Both the position numbers and the translations under genes were made by a program. Under the pieces are notes generated by a model. It was given only the letters and a program-made list of their open reading frames with translations. It was not told where the DNA came from and did not search any database. Positions 8,447 to 15,788 of a stretch of 53,506 bases of DNA are shown here, piece by piece; within the stretch, counting starts at the first letter, position 1, and each line of letters opens with the position of its first letter. The stretch comes from Flavobacterium bernardetii (GTDB lineage Bacteria > Bacteroidota > Bacteroidia > Flavobacteriales > Flavobacteriaceae), in assembly GCF_011305415.1 (NCBI RefSeq), contig NZ_JAANOQ010000011.1:1-53506 (forward strand), in the 5' to 3' direction.

Positions 8447-9838
8447 ATGAATTTAAAAATTAAAATTTTGCTTTTCGGAATGGTAACTCTCGGGCTTTTT
8501 AGTTGCAGTACTACAAAAAGAATTGATACAATAAAACCAGAGCCAACTGATAATGCACCAATTGTTTATAGCAATAAAACTTCCTTAATTTCCATGCCAA
8601 TGGAAGTAAGCATGAAAGAGATTGAATTTCATTTGAACAAAAACTTAAAAGGATTAATTTACAACGACTCCATTTTGAGTGACGATAAAACTGAAATGAA
8701 AATTTGGAAAACATCGGACATTAAATTGATGGAGAAAAACGGTGAAATAGTTTCTGTTATTCCATTAAAAATATGGGCTAAGATCAAATATGGAACTGAG
8801 TTTATGGGTTTAAACGATACGAGAGAAATCAACTTAAACGGAACCATAACTTTAAATAGCAAAGCTAATTTTGCGAATTGGAAATTAAACACGACTTCTA
8901 AAATCGAAGATTTCGAATGGAGCGAAAGTCCGAGTATTTTGGTAGCTGGAAAAAATGTTCCGATTACTTATATTATCAATCCGACTTTATCTATTTTTAA
9001 AGGAAAAGTAGCTAAGATGATTGATGAAGCGATTAATAAAAGCTGCGATTTTAAAGAACAAGTAATGGATGTTTTAGAAACTATTTCTACTCCATTTATG
9101 GCTAATGAAGCATATGAAACATGGTTTAAATTAGTTCCGAATGAAATTTACAGCACGAATGCGGTTTTGAGTCATTCAAAAATTACGATGAATTTAGGCA
9201 TGAAATGTCAGATGCAAACCTTAATCGGACAAAAACCAAAAAACGGATTTGATAAAACGAAAATTGTTTCGAAAGCGGTAAGTAAAATTCCATCCGATTT
9301 TAATGCTTCAGTTGCAGCGGTTTCTACTTATGAAAGTGCAAGCAGAATTATGACGAAAAATTTTTTAGGTCAGGAATTTGGTTCTGGAAAACGAAAAATT
9401 ACTGTTCAAAAAGTCGATTTATGGTATAAAGATGGCAAAATGATTATTGCGTTAGACATGTTAGGTTCTGTAAACGGTACGATTTATTTAGCGGGAATTC
9501 CAAAATACAATTCAGAAACCAAAGAAATTTATTTTGAAGAAATGGATTATGTTTTAAACACCAAAGGCATTTTAACTCGAACTGCTAATTGGTTGTTACA
9601 AGGCATGATTTTGAATAAAATTAAAGAAAGTTGTAAATATTCTATCAAACCCAATTTAGACGAAGGCAAGAAAAACATGTTGCCGTATTTAACGAATTAC
9701 TCACCTATGAAAGGTGTTTTTGTAAATGGAAAATTAAATGATTTCATCTTTGAAAAAATGGAACTAACCGAAAAAGGAATTGTGGCTTTTATTACTTCTA
9801 CAGGAACAATGAAAATTACGATTGACGGAATGGATTAA
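8447..9838 (+). CDS. DUF4403 family lipoprotein
   Basis: 463 residues. A lipoprotein signal with lipobox GLFSC gives lipidated Cys20. The body matches the DUF4403 family of Bacteroidota: SLISMPMEVSMKEIEFHLNK near the start, VIPLKIWAKIKYG in the first half, and later VDLWYKDGKMIIALDMLGSVNGTIYLAGIPKYN. Two halves of similar beta-rich build suggest a pair of lipid-binding-like (BPI/TULIP-type) lobes, which is an inference. Its cellular role is unknown. It is transcribed alone, divergently from tolC and convergently with the lipoprotein gene at 9913. Confidence 0.85.
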   Translation: MNLKIKILLFGMVTLGLFSCSTTKRIDTIKPEPTDNAPIVYSNKTSLISMPMEVSMKEIEFHLNKNLKGLIYNDSILSDDKTEMKIWKTSDIKLMEKNGEIVSVIPLKIWAKIKYGTEFMGLNDTREINLNGTITLNSKANFANWKLNTTSKIEDFEWSESPSILVAGKNVPITYIINPTLSIFKGKVAKMIDEAINKSCDFKEQVMDVLETISTPFMANEAYETWFKLVPNEIYSTNAVLSHSKITMNLGMKCQMQTLIGQKPKNGFDKTKIVSKAVSKIPSDFNASVAAVSTYESASRIMTKNFLGQEFGSGKRKITVQKVDLWYKDGKMIIALDMLGSVNGTIYLAGIPKYNSETKEIYFEEMDYVLNTKGILTRTANWLLQGMILNKIKESCKYSIKPNLDEGKKNMLPYLTNYSPMKGVFVNGKLNDFIFEKMELTEKGIVAFITSTGTMKITIDGMD

Positions 9839-9874
9839 TCTTATTTAAGATTTTTGATTTACGATTTAAGAATA

Positions 9875-9914
9875 AAAAAATCCCGACTGGTTTTGAAACG
9901 AGTCGGGATTTTTT
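9875..9914. terminator. Bidirectional terminator between convergent genes
   Basis: AAAAAATCCCGACT (9875-9888) pairs with AGTCGGGATTTTTT (9901-9914). A and T tracts on the two sides serve the DUF4403 gene (plus) and the lipoprotein gene ending at 9913 (minus). Confidence 0.85.
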
Positions 9915-10341
9915 AATTTATTTCTTTAAAATATTTATTCCAATCTTTTTTATTAATTGAATAGGAATACTGACAGCCTTGTTCATACAATATGACATAA
10001 TCTAAACTTTCGGTTGTACTTACAGAGAAAGAATCAATTAAATCAGTATCATCATAAAATTTAAAAATAAAATCTTCAGAAGTACAACAATCATATCCAT
10101 TTCTAGAAGCATTATCGATAAGCGTTTTCAATTCATCGATTTTCGCACTTAGTAAAATATTTTTCTCATCAAACACTCTAAAACTATCTTTATCAAAACC
10201 TGTAAAAACTTCTACTTTTAAAGTATTTGAAGTATTAAGTGTATGATTGAAATCCAGATCTTCACTAATAGTCGTTAATTTATCTGAAACACGATCACAA
10301 CTTAAAAATAAAAACAATCCAAACAAAAGTAAATTCCTCAT
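9913..10341 (-). CDS. Small lipoprotein of unknown function at the end of the oxidase block
   Basis: 142 residues with a short signal and lipobox LFLSC (Cys15). The rest is mostly beta, with a CC pair in GYDCCTSEDF and a third cysteine in YEQGCQYSYS. I do not recognise the family. The start lies one base after the end of the CxxC membrane protein gene, so it is probably the last cistron of the SCO-DUF420 unit. A periplasmic or membrane-surface role is inferred from the lipobox only. Confidence 0.7.
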   Translation of the reverse strand: MRNLLLFGLFLFLSCDRVSDKLTTISEDLDFNHTLNTSNTLKVEVFTGFDKDSFRVFDEKNILLSAKIDELKTLIDNASRNGYDCCTSEDFIFKFYDDTDLIDSFSVSTTESLDYVILYEQGCQYSYSINKKDWNKYFKEIN

Positions 10342-10342
10342 T

Positions 10343-10603
10343 CTAATTAAGTTCTTTCTTTTTTTGTTTTAGTCTGTAAACCGCGTAAAAAACACCAGCT
10401 ACTAAAATGTAAGGTATTGCCATTAAATACACAATTCCATCGTTTACGCCTTCTGCTGCAGCTTTATTTGCTTCGTTTTGTAAGGAAGCTCGACACATAG
10501 CGCACTGTCCAATTGAGGCAAAAGGCAAAAGGCAAAAGGCAATAGCAAAAACTACAGCTTTACTTCCAACTTCCTGCTTCCAACTTCTAACTTTATTTAA
10601 CAT
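10343..10603 (-). CDS. Small CxxC membrane protein of the oxidase-assembly block
   Basis: 86 residues. A hydrophobic N-terminus ends in SIGQCAMC, giving Cys34 and Cys37 just after the likely cleavage site. The conserved-looking part RASLQNEANKAAAEGVNDGIVYLMAIPYILV then leads into one membrane helix (about 58-78) and a basic tail. Similar small proteins follow DUF420 genes in other flavobacteria, from memory. The CxxC facing the periplasm would suit metal or redox handling near the oxidase, but this is inference. Oddly, the signal region is encoded by heptanucleotide repeats at 10517-10591, so the N-terminus may be recently rebuilt or the true start may differ. It overlaps the DUF420 gene by 11 bases. 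Confidence 0.75.
   Translation of the reverse strand: MLNKVRSWKQEVGSKAVVFAIAFCLLPFASIGQCAMCRASLQNEANKAAAEGVNDGIVYLMAIPYILVAGVFYAVYRLKQKKKELN
10517..10591. repeat. Two heptanucleotide repeat tracts inside the start of the CxxC gene
   Basis: GGCAAAA is repeated three times plus five bases (10517-10542). A second, degenerate seven-base series follows (ACTTCCA, ACTTCCT, GCTTCCA, ACTTCTA at 10562-10589). Both lie within the signal-peptide codons of the minus-strand gene at 10343-10603. Confidence 0.75.
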
Positions 10604-11174
10604 AATACGGAGAAATCATTACATAAACCACAACACCAGTAATAGCAACATATAACCAAATTGGAAACGTAATCTTGGCAATTTTTTTATGCCTGTCAAA
10701 ACGTTGTGCTAAAGCTCTCACATAAGTAATTAAAACTAATGGAATGATAATTACTGAAAGGGCAATATGGGTTAAAAGAATAATCAAATAAATAGCTCTT
10801 GAACTTCCTACAGCTAATTTTTCAGATTCCTCTAAAATAGAATTATGATTTACATCTCCATAAACTGCAGAAATTGAGGTCATGTGATACGCCACATACA
10901 TTAACAGAAACGCAATAGAACATGCAATTGCAGTTTTCATTAAGTTTTCATGTAGTTTTCTTTTTCCGTTTTTAATTGCTAAAACTGCTGTAATTAATAA
11001 AACTGCTGTAATACCATTAATAGTAGCATAAATTGGAGGTAAAAAATTTAACGGTTCTACATCGTATCCTAATTTTCTTAAGTTAACTCCAAACAATGCT
11101 GCTACTGCAAGTGGAATAATGATGGATACGGCTGTAATTAGTTTGTTGTATTTTGTTTCTATGTTGTTTTCCAT
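10593..11174 (-). CDS. DUF420 (CtaM/YozB-like) membrane protein
   Basis: 193 residues from the ATG at 11174; the earlier start seven codons upstream has no support. Five membrane helices are visible, with the family residues YVAYHMTS and later LLTHIALSVIIIPLVLITYVRA and HKKIAKITFPIWLYVAITGVVVYVM. DUF420 includes CtaM, needed for assembly of active heme A oxidase in Staphylococcus. The histidines in helices 3 to 5 could bind heme or metal. Its place next to SCO, CtaB and oxidase subunits supports a role in oxidase maturation. Confidence 0.88.
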   Translation of the reverse strand: MENNIETKYNKLITAVSIIIPLAVAALFGVNLRKLGYDVEPLNFLPPIYATINGITAVLLITAVLAIKNGKRKLHENLMKTAIACSIAFLLMYVAYHMTSISAVYGDVNHNSILEESEKLAVGSSRAIYLIILLTHIALSVIIIPLVLITYVRALAQRFDRHKKIAKITFPIWLYVAITGVVVYVMISPYYVK

Positions 11175-11216
11175 AATGTGTTTATTTTTAGGCACGCAGA
11201 TTAAACTGATTTAAAT

Positions 11217-11846
11217 TTACTCTTCTAATAATAATTTGATGTCTTCTTTGATTGCGTCGATTCCAGTTTGTTCTAAACCATCGTAGTATAAAATTGGATT
11301 ACCGAATTTATCTTTTCTACATCTGATATTTCCTTCTTTATCGATTAAAGCGAATAATCCAGAATGTTCAAAACCGCCTTGGACTTTTTCATTTTTTCCA
11401 GCAAAAATATTAAATCCTTTGTTAGCTAAATTCATAATATAGTCGTAATCGCCTGTTAGAAAATGCCAATTAGAATGTTTTGCACCTAGTTTTTTAGCGT
11501 GTTCATTTAAGGAAGCAACTGTATCGTTTTCTGGATCAATAGTTATAGAAGCAATTCCGAAATTCAAATCGCCATAAAACGTTTCTTGCAATTGCAACAT
11601 GTTTTGATTCATTTTCGGACAAATAGTTGGACAAGACGCGAAGAAAAACTCTACTACATACACTTTTCCTTCATATGATTTGTTAGATATTTTTTTACCA
11701 TTTTGGTCGGTCAATTCAAACGTAGGCACTTTTTTGTCTAAGTTCACTAAACCATTATCCTTAAATTTTTCGGTTAATTCTTTCACTGTCCAAATTCCGA
11801 ACAATAAAATGATAAATGATATTCCGATGTATGAGTTTTTTTTCAT
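11217..11846 (-). CDS. SCO family copper chaperone / thiol oxidoreductase
   Basis: 209 residues. An N-terminal helix (7-20) anchors a thioredoxin-fold domain to the inner membrane, facing the periplasm. The SCO motif is complete: FFFASCPTICPKM with Cys72 and Cys76, the strand GIASITIDPENDT, and the third copper ligand His161 in GFEHSGLFALID. It should deliver copper to, or reduce, the CuA site of cytochrome c oxidase subunit II. It stands upstream of DUF420 and downstream of a related but cysteine-less protein. Confidence 0.93.
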   Translation of the reverse strand: MKKNSYIGISFIILLFGIWTVKELTEKFKDNGLVNLDKKVPTFELTDQNGKKISNKSYEGKVYVVEFFFASCPTICPKMNQNMLQLQETFYGDLNFGIASITIDPENDTVASLNEHAKKLGAKHSNWHFLTGDYDYIMNLANKGFNIFAGKNEKVQGGFEHSGLFALIDKEGNIRCRKDKFGNPILYYDGLEQTGIDAIKEDIKLLLEE

Positions 11847-11848
11847 GA

Positions 11849-11891
11849 TTATGTTTTTAAACGAAACACTTCGACTCCGCTCAGTGTGACA
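11849..11891. repeat. Dispersed repeat fragment upstream of sco
   Basis: CACTTCGACTCCGCTCAGTG followed by TGACA resembles a repeat seen in many flavobacterial intergenic regions (recalled, not searched). It lies just upstream of the sco start. A short heptanucleotide tract (ACTTTTT, ACTTGGC, TCTTTAG) follows at about 11931-11951 at the end of the next gene. Confidence 0.45.
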
Positions 11892-11947
11892 TTACTAGAA
11901 TTAAACAACTTAATATACTTGATTCTTTTTACTTTTTACTTGGCTCT

Positions 11948-12640
11948 TTAGTTCTTCTTAACTTCTTGTTCAATTTTATCTCTAAATTCGTCTTTACGTT
12001 TGTTCTTTTTCAAGGCTAAACGGTATTCGCGAAGTAGAATTTTTACGTCGTCAGACATTTCGTTATGCAATTCTGCAGCTGAAATGGTATTGTAACATTC
12101 CCTGTATTCTACTTTTCCTTTAATTTTTTGACCTTTTCTTCCTCGAACACATTTTTCTTTATCGATAATATACACGAAAGAAGTTCCTGATTTATCGTTT
12201 AATGTATTTTTAAAATGGAAAGAATTAAAATAGGTTTCGATATCTTCTGGTTTTCCGAAAAGAAAATGCCAGTTTTTTAAGTCGTTAGACAATCTTCGAA
12301 ACTCTAACATAATGGCTTTAATTTTTTCTTGATTCCCATCTGGCAAAATCATCACCATTTGGAAGTCTTTAAAACCGCCGTATTTATTGTAAATTTTCTG
12401 ATTTAAGTTGAATAAATTCGCTTTTACTTCTTCAATATCACTTCCAGGAAAACCTAAAACCGTAATGTTTTTATCTAAAGTAATATTCTCCTTGTTTAAA
12501 GAAACAAATTGACTTGGAATATCAGAATGGTTTTTTGAAATAATCGGAAGAAAAAGGGAATTGTGTGAGGCTGTTGCGAAAAACATATAAGCCACTATAG
12601 GCAAGATGAATAGAACAGATAATACTAAATATTTTTTCAT
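11948..12640 (-). CDS. SCO-like thioredoxin-fold protein lacking the copper-binding cysteines
   Basis: 230 residues with an N-terminal signal anchor (4-24). Strand and helix order is like SCO (ITVLGFPGSDIEEVKANLFN, FQMVMILPDGNQEKIKAI, LKNWHFLFGKPEDIETYF, SGTSFVYIIDKEKCVRGRKG). At the CxxxC position it reads GFPGSDIEEV, and the third-ligand His is also absent. It therefore cannot bind copper as SCO does. A helper or pseudo-enzyme role in oxidase assembly is inferred from context. The basic tail ends in a heptanucleotide tract. It has its own promoter, between the oxidase terminator and the start. Confidence 0.75.
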   Translation of the reverse strand: MKKYLVLSVLFILPIVAYMFFATASHNSLFLPIISKNHSDIPSQFVSLNKENITLDKNITVLGFPGSDIEEVKANLFNLNQKIYNKYGGFKDFQMVMILPDGNQEKIKAIMLEFRRLSNDLKNWHFLFGKPEDIETYFNSFHFKNTLNDKSGTSFVYIIDKEKCVRGRKGQKIKGKVEYRECYNTISAAELHNEMSDDVKILLREYRLALKKNKRKDEFRDKIEQEVKKN

Positions 12641-12664
12641 TACTGGTAGCTAAATTTTGAAAAA

Positions 12665-12672
12665 CAAAGGTA
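12665..12672 (-). promoter_or_regulatory. Promoter -7 element of the SCO-like gene
   Basis: TACCTTTG on the minus strand, 24 bases before the ATG at 12640 and just after the subunit IV terminator. Confidence 0.55.
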
Positions 12673-12678
12673 AAAAAA

Positions 12679-12700
12679 AATCCCGACGTTAGTCGGGATT
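12679..12700 (-). terminator. Terminator after the oxidase subunit operon
   Basis: Perfect nine-base stem AATCCCGAC/GTCGGGATT with a four-base loop. On the minus strand it is followed by a run of T residues. Confidence 0.85.
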
Positions 12701-12717
12701 GATTTATATATATTTTG

Positions 12718-13068
12718 TTAAAAAATCCATTTGTAATGAGAATTTTTAAATACTTCAAAAATATAATCTGCTTCTACTAATACGATGAAGCATAAGTATA
12801 AAATTAAGAATACTAATGGAGCTACGATAGACCAACGTAAACTTTTCTTTTCACCTTCTAAGTGCATAAAAGCCCACATAATGTAGTATGCTTTAACAAC
12901 TGTTAAGATAATGAATATCCAGTTTAAGTAACTCATACTTAATAAAGTTTCCCTAAACAATGCATCTGGTTTAGTAATACCTAAATAAACCTCAACTGTT
13001 GTTATGATAGATAAGATTCCGAAAACTGTCCAGATTCTTTTCATGTTAGATTCATGTGCGTGTGCCAT
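12718..13068 (-). CDS. Cytochrome c oxidase subunit IV family protein
   Basis: 116 residues with three membrane helices (about 11-29, 44-65 and 78-102) in the order of the prokaryotic subunit IV (CyoD/CtaF-like) family. The conserved turn is VVKAYYIMWAFMHLEGEKKSLRW. It lies 22 bases after the larger subunit III gene and ends the operon before a strong terminator. Its role is structural, stabilising the oxidase. Confidence 0.88.
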   Translation of the reverse strand: MAHAHESNMKRIWTVFGILSIITTVEVYLGITKPDALFRETLLSMSYLNWIFIILTVVKAYYIMWAFMHLEGEKKSLRWSIVAPLVFLILYLCFIVLVEADYIFEVFKNSHYKWIF

Positions 13069-13090
13069 AATATTTTCTTTTTACTAAAAA

Positions 13091-14071
13091 TTAAACTAAA
13101 TAGAAGAATGTAAATACAAACACCCATACTAAATCGACAAAGTGCCAATATAAACCAACTTTCTCAACCATTTCATAACTTTTTCTTCTTTCGTAAGTAC
13201 CTAATAATACATTGAAGAAAACTAAGATATTAAGCATTACTCCTGAGAATACGTGAAATCCGTGGAATCCAGTAATAAAGAAGAAGAAATCTGCAAATAG
13301 TTTATGTCCGTATTCGTTTCTTATTAAATCTGCACCTTGAACCACAATTATACCGTCATTCAATTTTTTTACAGACTCTTCACGAGAAAGAACTGTTTTT
13401 TCTTTGTCAACGATGAACTCTGTTCTAACTAAAACTTCAGGATGAGCTGCAAAACCAGCTTTTACTTCTTCAATTGAATAAGCAGGAATAGAAGATTCTT
13501 CCATGAACCAAACTCCTTTTTCTCTAGTTAATTGCTCTCTTTCTTCTGGTAAAGTTGCAGCAAACTCTTCTAATTTTACTCTTGCATATCCGTTCTTTTG
13601 AGTTTTATCAACTTTTACGAATTGTAGAATAGAACCTCCAGTAGTTTCAACAGCTCCGTACTCACCTTTAATGAAGTTTTTCCATTCCCAAGCTTGTGAG
13701 CCTAAGAACATAAAACCACCAACAATAGTAAGCAGCATGTAGACAGCAACTTTTGTTTTTTGTAATTTGTGCCCAGCATCAACGGCAATTACCATTGTTA
13801 CTGAAGAAAAGATAAGGATAAAAGTCATCAATGCCACATAGTACATTGGTGCGTTTACACCGTGTAAGAATGGAAAGTGAGTAAATACCTCATCGGCGAT
13901 TGGCCAAGTTTCGATAAATTTAAATCTAGAAAATCCGTAAGCAGCGATAAAACCTGAAAAGGTTAAAGCATCTGATACGATGAAAAACCACATCATCATT
14001 TTACCATAAGTGGCTCCCATTGGTCCTGGACCTCCGTCTAAAGCGTGTTCATTATTAACCGTAGCGCTCAT
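13091..14071 (-). CDS. Cytochrome c oxidase subunit III, long form with a periplasmic or cytosolic insert
   Basis: 326 residues. The heme-copper oxidase subunit III fold is clear: KMMMWFFIVSDALTFSGFIAAYG at the start and FFFFITGFHGFHVFSGVMLNI with VEKVGLYWHFVDLVWVFVFTFFYLV at the end. Between helices near residue 130 and residue 250 lies a hydrophilic stretch of roughly 110 residues, rich in Glu and Lys, that a minimal subunit III lacks. Similar inserts occur in other Bacteroidota, from memory. It is one of two subunit III genes in the operon. Catalytic subunits I and II are outside the window. Confidence 0.93.
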   Translation of the reverse strand: MSATVNNEHALDGGPGPMGATYGKMMMWFFIVSDALTFSGFIAAYGFSRFKFIETWPIADEVFTHFPFLHGVNAPMYYVALMTFILIFSSVTMVIAVDAGHKLQKTKVAVYMLLTIVGGFMFLGSQAWEWKNFIKGEYGAVETTGGSILQFVKVDKTQKNGYARVKLEEFAATLPEEREQLTREKGVWFMEESSIPAYSIEEVKAGFAAHPEVLVRTEFIVDKEKTVLSREESVKKLNDGIIVVQGADLIRNEYGHKLFADFFFFITGFHGFHVFSGVMLNILVFFNVLLGTYERRKSYEMVEKVGLYWHFVDLVWVFVFTFFYLV

Positions 14072-14115
14072 AAAATAGTTATTGTTAAAAAGTTCCCAAA
14101 TTTATTGATTTTTTT

Positions 14116-14700
14116 CTATTTGAAAAAATAGAAAAATAAAAACAAGTAAACCCAAATAAAATCCATAAAGTGCCAATACATGCCACTTAGTTCAATACCA
14201 AGGCATTGCGACGAATTGTATTTTTGTTTATAATGATTATAAATTACATAAATTAACGAAATCATACCTCCAAACAGGTGAGCAACGTGTACAAACACGA
14301 AAGCATACAAAAAAGAGACCGTAACTTTGCTTGAAGAACCGAAAGGAACTAACCCTTGATTGAACAATAAATCGAACCCTTTGAACTGAAGATAGACAAA
14401 CGTTAAACCTAATCCTAGAGTGATTAATAAATACACCGTAGTTAAAGACTGGTTATTTGCTTTTATTGCTTTTTTTGCCAAATAGAAAGTAATACTACTT
14501 ACTATTAAAACAATTGTACTGTATGTGAAAGTATCTGGAATGGCTAACTCTTTTAACCAATCTGGGCGTTGTTTACTTACTACGAACGCACTTGTTAATC
14601 CTGCAAAAATCATAATAATACTAATCATACCGAAGTATAACAACATTTTGTATGTTTTTGCTTTTTTATCGTAAGCCTCTTGTATTGAAATGCTTTCCAT
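14116..14700 (-). CDS. Cytochrome c oxidase subunit III, short form
   Basis: 194 residues with five membrane helices: MLLYFGMISIIMIFAGLTSAFVV first, then FTYSTIVLIVSSITFYLAKKA, TVYLLITLGLGLTFVYLQFKG, FVFVHVAHLFGGMISLIYVIY and MYWHFMDFIWVYLFLFFYFFK. The HVAHL and YWHFMDFIWV motifs mark subunit III. The two subunit III paralogues side by side are usual in flavobacterial aa3/caa3 clusters. They probably sit in the same enzyme, or one acts in assembly; the sequence does not decide. Confidence 0.9.
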   Translation of the reverse strand: MESISIQEAYDKKAKTYKMLLYFGMISIIMIFAGLTSAFVVSKQRPDWLKELAIPDTFTYSTIVLIVSSITFYLAKKAIKANNQSLTTVYLLITLGLGLTFVYLQFKGFDLLFNQGLVPFGSSSKVTVSFLYAFVFVHVAHLFGGMISLIYVIYNHYKQKYNSSQCLGIELSGMYWHFMDFIWVYLFLFFYFFK

Positions 14701-14728
14701 TATTTAATTTTATTTATATTCTATGTGT

Positions 14729-15625
14729 TTATACAAATTTATCGATGACATAAACAATCTGCAGCAAAGTTATGTAAGTTACGCTAACTAACATCAATCT
14801 TTTAGCAGTTTTTGCATCCATGTTCTTATATAGTTGAATCGCGTGATACATCATCCAACAACCTAATACAAATACGATGACTGCTCCTACTACAGATAAT
14901 TGTAATCTTCCCGTAAAACCAAAAGCTGGCAGAACCGACGCTATAATTAACCAAAAGGTGTATAATATCGTTTGAATAGCTGTTTTCTTATCGCGTTTAC
15001 CTGTTGGCAACATAAAGAAACCTGCTTTTTCATAATCTTCAAATAAGAACCAACCGATTGCCCAAAAGTGAGGAAACTGCCAGAAAAACTGAATTAAAAA
15101 TAAGGTTCCTGCTTCAATACCAAAACTTCCTGTTGCAGCTACCCATCCTAACATAAAAGGGATCGCTCCTGGAAAAGCTCCAACAAAAACTGATAATGGT
15201 GTTAATGTTTTTAATGGCGTGTACAAACTTACATACATAAATATGGAAATCGCACCGAACATAGCTGTTTTTGGATTGATGAAATATAAAACGACTAAAC
15301 CTATAAAAGTTAAAACAAACCCTAAAGTTAAGGCTTTGTTGACTGACATTCTACCTGATGGTACGGGACGGTTTTTAGTTCTGTCCATTTTCGCATCTAA
15401 ATCTTTTTCAATAACCTGATTGAAAATATTTGACGCGCCTACCATACAATATCCGCCAATGGCTAATAATAAAAGGGCAGTAAGGCTGAAAGGATATTTA
15501 TCTGAAAACCCCAATAAATAACCAACAATAGAAGAAAAAACCACACTTATGGCTAAGCCTGCTTTGGTGATTTCTTTAAAATCTAAAAAGATTGATTTTA
15601 GGGTTATGGTATTTGTTTCCAAAAG
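14729..15625 (-). CDS. ctaB: Protoheme IX farnesyltransferase (heme O synthase)
   Basis: About 298 residues. UbiA-type prenyltransferase with eight or nine helices. The first Asp motif is NIFNQVIEKDLDAKMDRTKNRP, and the second-loop motif is WQFPHFWAIGWFLFEDYEKAGFFMLP. It adds a farnesyl group to heme B to make heme O for the oxidase, in the inner membrane. The start is uncertain: the frame has no ATG, and a TTG at 15646 falls inside the -7 promoter element, so the TTG at 15625 is preferred. First gene of the oxidase operon. Confidence 0.93.
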   Translation of the reverse strand, partial: LLETNTITLKSIFLDFKEITKAGLAISVVFSSIVGYLLGFSDKYPFSLTALLLLAIGGYCMVGASNIFNQVIEKDLDAKMDRTKNRPVPSGRMSVNKALTLGFVLTFIGLVVLYFINPKTAMFGAISIFMYVSLYTPLKTLTPLSVFVGAFPGAIPFMLGWVAATGSFGIEAGTLFLIQFFWQFPHFWAIGWFLFEDYEKAGFFMLPTGKRDKKTAIQTILYTFWLIIASVLPAFGFTGRLQLSVVGAVIVFVLGCWMMYHAIQLYKNMDAKTAKRLMLVSVTYITLLQIVYVIDKFV

Positions 15626-15643
15626 TGAATTTTTAATCGAGGG

Positions 15644-15675
15644 CAAAGATAGTAAGAAGATTTTGGTTTATGCAA
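15644..15675 (-). promoter_or_regulatory. Promoter of the ctaB-oxidase operon
   Basis: TTG (15675-15673), a 21-base spacer, then TATCTTTG (15651-15644) on the minus strand: a full Bacteroidota housekeeping promoter. Confidence 0.7.
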
Positions 15676-15710
15676 TACTTCTCTAGCAAATTCTTATAAT
15701 GAAAGACAGA

Positions 15711-15747
15711 ATAGACCTGACAGGTTTTAAAAACCTGTCAGGTCTAT
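15711..15747. repeat. Perfect 18-base palindrome between ctaB and the protease operon
   Basis: ATAGACCTGACAGGTTTT and its exact complement flank a single A. This palindrome type recurs between genes in many flavobacteria (from memory). It can form a strong hairpin and lies downstream of the prolyl oligopeptidase gene, where it may stop or stabilise that transcript. Confidence 0.8.
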
Positions 15748-15788
15748 ACAAGAACATAAACAAATATATGATTACATTGAGGTTATCA

